From positions 1 through 31,540 of IMG/VR virus record IMGVR_UViG_3300023109_000078: 31,540 nucleotides of DNA, one strand, 5' to 3'. The position numbers were made by a program, and so were the translations under genes. The stretch comes from a virus. Shown here one piece after another: positions 8,560 through 17,500 of the stretch (positions are counted from its first letter, which is position 1; the number at the start of each line of letters is the position of its first letter). The notes beneath the pieces were generated by a model, which was not told the origin of the DNA, ran no database searches, and was given only the letters and a program-made list of their open reading frames with translations.

Positions 8560-11500
8560 GCGAATTATCTGGTTCACAACTGGCCGCTGGCATTCTTCAA
8601 GACGAAGAAGAAAACGTTGCATCCCCACGCCCCGGTGTGCTGCCGTTTATGCAGCCTGTTGTTAACGGCAACCATGACGCTACTGGCAGGGAACTAGGTG
8701 TCGTACCACCTGTTGCAGACACGGCTATCACGGACATATTAGATGCTGACGAAGGCGATTTAAACACAAAAATTGCGCTTAACTTTGTGAATGCAGAGAT
8801 GGAAACATCTGACATTTCCCCAGAGATTAGAGAGAAATTAACTACTGAGATTTTACAACGTCCCGGCATGGAATTTTTTGCGCGGAACAACGGCGAGGTG
8901 CAGGCGCAGGTTCAAGAGGAATTTGCCCTACGCCTGTTTGAACAGAACAAGAAATGGCTAGATGACAACCCGCGTTTAAAATCATTCTTTGCTGACCCAG
9001 TAAACAACAAGCTGTCTCAGCGAGATTTAGCTGACGGCAGGATGCAGCGGTTTATCAGGAACGTAGAGTTAATTTCTAAAAAGAACAAAGCTACGGGCTG
9101 GTGGGCCAAGAACTTTGAAAACTTCTGGCAAGAGCAAGGCATACTTTTTAAGGAAGCAGGCCGGGGAATTATAGCGGCAGGCGGGAAGCTACTGTACGTA
9201 TCTGGGCAAGCGCAGATGCGCGCTAATGAAGCGCAGCTTCTGGGTACGCAGGCGATGGTTGGTAAAGTCACTGGCGATAGCAGCCGAGAGATTGAAGAGA
9301 CATTAAACGAAACAGCAATTCGCACCCAGCGTCCATGGATTAAATCTATTTTAACTGAGGACGAACTGACAGAGTATGACGCAGCGGACGGTACTACTGT
9401 AGAAGGACAGACCAAGCAAAGTGAACTGTACTTAAAAGCCCTAGAGGCCAGCAAGATACAGGTCTTTGAAGACGTGCAAGAGTTTACCGACGATATGTGG
9501 GGCGGCAGGGAAAACGATAAACGCGATTTGCGTATCCTAAAAGCCCGGTTACCAGACGGTGGTTTTGCGTACTGGGTCCGCACCATAGAAGGTGCAGTTG
9601 TTCAAATGGCTCCTACGGTTGCCGCCGGGCTATTGTCTGGTGGTAGTTTAGCCGCACCTAGCGCGGTGACGTTCCTGCAAGTGTTTGGTCGCACTTACGA
9701 CACAGCGTCCCACAGAGAGGGATGGACGCACGAACAGGCGCTTGGTGAGGCTACTTTTAAAGCGGCTGTTGAAATGGTTAGTGAGCGGCTTTTGCCGCTG
9801 CGCTATTTATTTCCTAAGAAAGCAGGCGGCGCTGTAGCAGACGCGGCGCAGCAAAGTGCAGTGGCTACGTTCTTAAAAGTGGGCGTTGCTGAAGGCGCAC
9901 AAGAGATGTTTGTGGAAGCCGTAGACATTGCATACGCTAACGGGATTTTAGATGAAAACATTGGGTTTGAAGAAGGCGTCCAAAGACTAATTGAAGCTGG
10001 CATTATTGGCTTTGCCGTTGGTGGGCAGATGAAGTTGACCGTGTCTGGCGTAAACATGGTAAAGGACAAAGCGTTTGGTAAGCAATCGCAGGATTACTTA
10101 GACACGCTGCAGGCCGTAAATGAGGCGGCAAACAATCTTGACCTGATGACCACTGCACCAACAGCGGTGCAAGAACTGGTGGATGAAGCGTTAGCTGACC
10201 CAGAAGCGGACGGCACAGTACTAGTAGACGCGCAGAAGCTGCTTGATCTACATCAAGACACTGTGCAGACGCAGGCGTGGCAAGACAGCGTTCCTGTAGA
10301 CGCAATGTCATCTCCCGTGGCAGAGGCGTTAGGCGTTAACTTTGAAGAGATAAAGGCAACCGCATTAGAGGGCGGCGAGGTTGTTATTAAAACATCCAAG
10401 CTAGTCACGTTGTCACCAGAACAATTTAAAACGTTATCGTTAGACATTCGCGAAAGCATTGGTTCGTATACGGTGCGCGAACACGAAGCTGCACTAGTTC
10501 AACAGGCAGACGATGTTGCTGCCGTTACAGCTGCCCTGCAGGAAAACCAAGCCGCTATGGAAAGCGAGGCCGCGCCCGGCGCAGCCATCTATGACCTAGT
10601 CCAACAACAGGCAATTGACAGCGGAGTGTCAGCTATTGAGGCAGACACCAGAGGTCAGCTGATCCAAGAGTTTTACGTTACCCAATCTGCGTTGTTAAAA
10701 AACCCAGACGGTAGCATGGTTAGCCCGGAGCAATTGTTTGCTGAACAGAACGTTACCCTGCAAGCGCCGGGTGGTCCGACTGTTTCATCAACTGACCTTG
10801 CTCCCCCGGCAACAGAGGCGCTGGCGTCTGTAGACACGGACGCACCTTCACCGCCAGAGGCTTTGGTACTGTCACCAGACATGCTAGTGCCGCCACCTGT
10901 AATTGCTGTACCAGACGCAGCTGCGCCGTCAGCTGACCCAGAAATTAACACGCAGATATCGGCCAACGCTGTAGCGCCTGACGTGGGTACACTCCCAGAA
11001 GTGGGGACAGCCCCGGCGCTTCCTGTAACACCTGACCCGTTAGAAGCGGCCCCGACAGTAGAGACAGCCGCTGTAGCCCCAGAGGCGGTCACAGAGGCCG
11101 CTACAGAAGCTACTGCAGTTGACCCCGCTGCAGACGTTGCTGCGCCTGTAGCACCTGTTGCAGAGCGGCCTGCAGGAGAACTGCCGTCTATTAACGATTT
11201 GACTGACAAAATTAAGGCAGGGTTTTTAGAACAGAGCGCACCACAGCCGCCACTGACTACAGAACAGACGCTGGAACTGGAGCAATCGCAAGCAGTGATT
11301 GAAGGCCAGCAAGGCAGTATGTCTACACAGATTGCCACTACTGCAACCGCATACCCTAAAGTGGTGGCGCGGGTAGAAAGCCAGTTTTTAGAACGCCCGG
11401 TCACTACAATTTTAGATTATGGTTCCGGGCTAGGCTTTGGTACGCAGTTGATGCGCGAAGAAGGCCGGGACGTTGAAAGCTACGAACCCAACCCTGACCG

Positions 11501-14500
11501 CGCCATTGCTGCAGGCAACGTACCTACATATTCAGACAGCACCAAGGTCACTAAAAAATATGATTTAGTGATGAACCTAAACGTGTTGAACGTTCTGGAA
11601 CCCAAGCTGCGTGATGTAGTTCTGGCAGATATTATTTCTAAGATAGATGACGGCGGCGCAGCTGTGATCGGCACACGCGGTTGGACCGGGGACATTGCCA
11701 CTGCAAAGAATGTGGACATGGCTGTTGAAGACAAAGCCGTGTGGGTAAATAAAAAAGACAAGAAGGTTTACCAAAAAGGCTGGGACGGCAACGAACTTTT
11801 AGACTACATCACTGCGCGGTTGCCCATAGGTTACACGGCAGTAAAGATATCTGGTGTCGGCAAACGCGGCGTACTGATCAGAAAGAACGCCCCGGAAGAC
11901 AGCGGCGTCACAATGATGCCACTAAACCAAGACACGATTGATGTTAACGAAACGGTGGAAGAAACGCAGGAGCGCATTGTTTCTCAGGTTACAGGCCGCG
12001 ATGGTAAAGTCATTACCGTAACTGAAACACAAGATTTACAAAACAAATTAGTCGATAGCAAAGTAGTGCCGCGTATTAAATCTTTGCAGGAACTGTTAGA
12101 CAAGACGGGCGAAATTACAATCATCCCAACAATTGCTGACAGGACCGCCGCTGGTACGAATTTCTATGGCGCGGACGGCCAACAGTACATGGGCATCCCT
12201 GCGTTAGGTGGGCCGTTCTTCCCACTGACAATGCAGAACATTGCAGGCGGGTTTATTTGGGCTGACCGGGGCGCTGGCGTTGAGGCTGCAAAACGCGACA
12301 AGACTATGAAGAAAGGCGTGACCCATATGCTGGTCACCCTTGGCACAAACAACATGCACCAATCGAACACTACAGTAACGCAAGTGTACGTCCAAGATTT
12401 GGCCATGAAGTTACAGTCTGACCTAAGACCCGGAACTAATAACCCCAACCCGATCACTAAAGAAAAACTAGCAGAGGTGATGCAGTTTTTTGAGAACATG
12501 GAGTTTAAGGGTAACCCGGACAGTAAAAGCTACGCCAAAACCAAAGTGGTTATGGAAGAAGTTATGTCTTTTGCAAATGTGGGTTTTGACAGTTTGTCTG
12601 ACGGCACTGGTGGAGCCAAGCTAAACCAATGGCTGCAGAACCTGAGTTTTGACGCCCGGAAGATTTGGCTAGACAAAATGGGGTCTAAGGAAATCGCTGG
12701 CAAGCTGGGCATCGACATGCAAAAGATTTTGGACACTACCCGTGAACCTACGTTAAACACGCAAGGTTTAGGCGCGGGTGTGGTCCTACTAGAAATAGAC
12801 ACGGCGTCTTGGGCTAAAGGCTCCCAACCAATACAGCACCCTGATTTTCCCAGCGCCATGATGGGTAAGGTAGTTGGGGTATTTGATACGCCTATATCGT
12901 GGGAGTTGTTGTGGCAAGATCACGTTGCCGCTGAGAAGGCGGCAGAGATTGCTAAGACAGGCGCACCGCGTAAAGGTCCGCAAGAGTACCGGGCGTGGAC
13001 ACTGAAAGCGCCGCCTGTAACGCTGACGCAAGACTTGGTGGACCGCATAGGTGACCACAACGCGCCGGGTATTGATGGTGAAATGCAGGCGCGTATGGTC
13101 ATGTCTATGATCGACACTAGGGCTACCAATAAGCACTGGGGGGATGCCAACGTTGGCAACGGCGGCGTTAAGCCGATTGACTACGCAGACGCTGTAGAGC
13201 GCGTCAGGGCTAGCCAAGAAGGCATGGCGCAAAAGCCGGGGTCGCTAGAAGCTACCCAAGAGACATACACTAAGAAAGACGGCACAGAAGGAACCCGCTC
13301 TATCAAAGGCACTGGTTTTAACGCCAAGTTAAAAATGGGCCGGGAAGGAAAAGTTGGCGGTCTGCTTTTGAGCCAGTTAGGAAAAACGCAAGCGTGGTCC
13401 CTGATCGAAATAACTCCGCGCGGCAAAAAGATTGTCAGCCTGTTTAACCTAGAACAGAACACACAGGGTATTGCAGAGACAGGTTTAATACTAGACGCAC
13501 TTGATCAGGGAGCAACATTATCAGTTGCTGATCCTAGAAATCCAGTGTATAATCTACTTATTGATTTTGGTTTTGCGCCGAACTCATACGGCGAACTAGA
13601 ATTTAACGGAGAGGTACAAGCAAATGGCGAAACCTACACAGAAAGATATTTTAGATACGGCTTTGAAGGCATACAGAATGGAAGAGTTGACCCAGATGTC
13701 GCGGCAATCACTGAACGGATTGTTGACGATAGTGCGCAACCAGCTAGTAGCGAACAGGCAGTTAAGCAATACGGATATGACCCGCTTGCGAAGCCGTTTC
13801 GAGAAGGTACACTCCAATCCCGCGCTAGGGAGATTGCGCTCACCATTGCAAAACTCCCAGACAACGCCCTCCGCAACTTAAAACTACCGCTGCAAGCACG
13901 GGCGTCAGTGTCGAGGATTATATCCAACCCGCTGCCGCTGTATCAAGAAGAAGCACCTAAGATACCCGCGAAAGAAATTGAAGCTAGGCTGACGGCCACT
14001 ACACTGCCGTCTGACGCTGACGTGCTTGGTATGTTGGGCGGGTTTCCAAATTACCTAAACGCTGTGGCTTCGTTCATGGGAACGCAGCGCCAGAAACTAG
14101 TGCAAGGCAAGATGACGCCACGGGATGTGGCCAAGGCATACGCCATCACTGTTGGATCACAAGGCGCAGGCGCAATGAAGGTGTCAACTTTCCTTGCCAA
14201 GACCGGGTTCCAACCGTCACCTGATTTTGTAGAACGCGGCATGATCCGACCAGAAGAAGCTATGGCCATGTGGTTTGGTACGCCTAATGGGCAGGCTGCG
14301 TTAGACGCAGTGTCTAAAGGCAACACTGACCCGGCGCTGTGGCAGGAACTGATTGAATGGCGCAAGGCATGGGGCGATGACCGCCTTGGCAACATGGGGT
14401 TGTTAAGTGACAAAGGTATTGCTTTGCTGCCAGACGTTGTTGCTAATTTAAACGAACTAGGCAAACGCGCTGGCCGGGGCCAGAGCGTTGCTGATGACAT

Positions 14501-17500
14501 AAACACTGAACTGCAGCGGCTGGGCGGTATCGCAGCTGCTAAAGGGCCGTTCATCTCGCATCTGCTAGGCATGGGCGAAACGGTCACTATGGACGCAGTA
14601 GAGATTAATTTTTGGCTGACAGGCAAGGCAGACGTTAGTCGGTTAAAGGCAGAAGAAAAAGCATTGGCGCAGGCAGTAGCCAAAAGTGCAAAAGGTAAAA
14701 TACTATTGCGCGACATGGTGATGGCAAGGTTGGAAAACCTACGCGCCACTGGACAGGTTAAAGTACCACCGGGCATGGACCCCAAAGCGTACATGCATGT
14801 GATGCACCATTGGCTGTGGGATCGTGCCAAAGGCATAGAGACAACCCACACTGGGTTGTACAAGGGCATGACTATGTACCAGCCTGCAGAGGTAAACCTG
14901 TTACCTGAGAACAAGCTGGAAAAAGTAGACAAGCAGTATGGCGTTGGCAAAAAGATGGGCAACGAAACCTACCTGCACAAATCTGCAATGGATGTGCTGC
15001 CAGCGGATGTGCAGGCGCGTATAGCAGAGGCTGAACTGCCGCCGGGACACGAATGGGCAATTGTTAAGTACAACAAGAAAACGGGCCAGATATCGCTGAT
15101 CGAAAGCTACGATTGGGACACCTCGCACGAACCTACTGTGGGTAACAGTTTAATTTTAAAACCTGACGGCACAGTTAAATTACACAAAGCGCCAGTAGAA
15201 GACGCCAACAAAACAATCTACCACCACAAGTGGTTGTTTGTACGTCCCGGCTACACCGGGTTTAATTACGTTGAAAGCAGGCTGCGTTCACGCACATGGC
15301 AGGCATTAGGTAACCTCGACAGTAGACGTTACGGGCGCAAAGGTTTCTGGCAGGAAAACGTTCTGCCCCGGCTAGAGCCAAACTATTTAACCCAGACTGA
15401 CACTGGCCCGGTTGGTCCGCGTGGCAGGTTCTTCCAAGAAAAAGACGTGTACGGCAACGTGTCTAATATTATTGAAATGACCAAAAACGCCGACAAGTCA
15501 ACGTTCCTACATGAGGCCGGGCATTTCTTTTTGTTCCAGCAAAAGCAAATGCTGGAAGACAGCCGTCTTACAGAAGATGGCCGCAAGCAGCTAAACGCGG
15601 ACGCGCAGACCACTACAGAATGGTTCCGCAAAAACGCAGATCAGGTCTGGCAGGAAATGCAGGACATGATGCACAGCACACGCAAAGCGGCTGACGCTGA
15701 CCCATCGAACTTTGCCAAGCAGGAACGCGCTGACCGCATAGAGGCCGCTGTCGTTTACGCAAACGACCACGGTGGTGTGATGTACATGCGCGACATTGCC
15801 GACAACTTTATGAACGGCAAAATGAACTACGGCACAGAATTAGAAATAGGTTTCCACGAACTGTGGGCGCGGGGAACAGAAAAATACTTTTCTAACGGTG
15901 AAGCCCCGACACCTAAACTACGCAAGCTGTTTGAGAACTACAGCGCATGGTTAACTAAGATTTACCGTAACCTGTCCCGCCTTAACGTCAACATCGACCC
16001 AGAAATCACACAAGTGTTTAGCCGACTAGTCGCAATAGATGACGCGCTCACTGACGCAACTGAGAGCGCAACTTACACTGTGCCACCCGAATTGACTGCG
16101 CTGGCGTCAGAGGCCGAGACAGAGGCGCTAAACGATTTAGCAACTGACGCGCAAAACGAAGCGCGGGAGCAAGTAAAAGCAAAGGTACAGAAGGAAATTA
16201 AACGCGAACAGGCAAAGACGCGTAAAGAGGCCGAGGCAAAAATAAAAGAGCGGGTCACGGCAGAGGTGCAGGCCCGTCCTGTTTACGCTGCCATTAATAT
16301 GCTGCGCCGGGGCATACTGCCTGACGGCACAAAATCAGATAAGAATTTAAAATTGAACTACGCCGAATTTAAAAAGCGGTATGGTTTGGAAACCATGCGC
16401 AGAATAACTGCAGCTGCGCCGGGGCTGTTTACAAACAAACGCGCAAAAGACGGCACAGTTCCAGAAGACGTGGCATCTAGTTTAGGGTTTGAAGGTCCAG
16501 ACCAAATGGTAGCCGCACTCGCAGCTGGCAATTATCCTAAACAGGCTGACGCTATCCGGGATGAAACAACAGCGGCAATCAACAATGAACTAGGCGAAAT
16601 ATTAAGTGACGAACAGATCACTGAGATGGCAGACGAAGCTGTCAACAACGACAAGCAGCTAGACGTGCTAGCAGCGCAGGCCAGAATATTGCGCCGGGTA
16701 ATTGCTCAGAACGCCCGTAAACAGACAGACCGTAAAGCTACAGACTACGGCGTGACCAGCACAGCACGGCAAGACATTGCCGCTGCTAAAGCGGCCAAGG
16801 CTACAGAGACAGCTGCCGTGACAGAGGACACTACACAAGCTGACGCAGCGGACGCCACAATAGGCACAGTCACAGCGGAGCAACAGCGGCAGTCTAACGT
16901 AGGGCAGCGCAGGGCGCAGAGAAAAGCGTCTGTCAAATTAAGTGAGATATTGCGCAACGTCAGCCTGCCTGCAATTAAAGCAGCGGCTGTGGATCACATT
17001 AGTAAGCTGCCATTGAACAGGATACACGCCGGGAAGTACCGCACCACGGCAGAGCGCATAACTAAGAAGTACGCAAGGGCGCTAGTTAAACGCGATTATG
17101 TAGAGGCAGAGGGTCTGCTTAATTTAATTATCTTAAACACCGCAATGTCTAAAGAAGCGGCGCGGGTGCAGGGGGTTATTTCAAAAGACGTAAAATCGCT
17201 ACAGGAATTTGGCAACCGCACTGATAAAAAGCTGGCTACTAGCTACGATGTTGATGTTGTAAACGTTATGAGGGCAATGCTGCACACTGTCGGCATTGGC
17301 AAAGCTAACAGCAAAAACATGGCTCCCGGCCAAGCGTTATCTGTGCTGCAGGACACTGATCAAGAACTTGACGAAAATCTGACCGCTGTCGCTGCGCAAG
17401 TCGCAGACATTGAAGTAGCCCTGCGCAACATGCAGCAAGACGGCAATATGCCGACATACAAAGACATGTCTGTTATAGACATTCAATCGCTGCTTGAAAT

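Noticed and set aside
10673-11404. Antisense open frame (243 codons) rich in Ser, Gly, Thr and Ala
   Set aside because: It is the complement of the Pro/Ala/Thr/Glu-rich linker of the giant protein; its composition follows from that low-complexity stretch.
14051-14962. Long antisense open frame (303 codons) inside the giant gene
   Set aside because: It lies wholly opposite a gene with clear conserved domains, has no plausible ribosome-binding site or recognisable composition, and reads as the mirror of the coding bias of the + strand.
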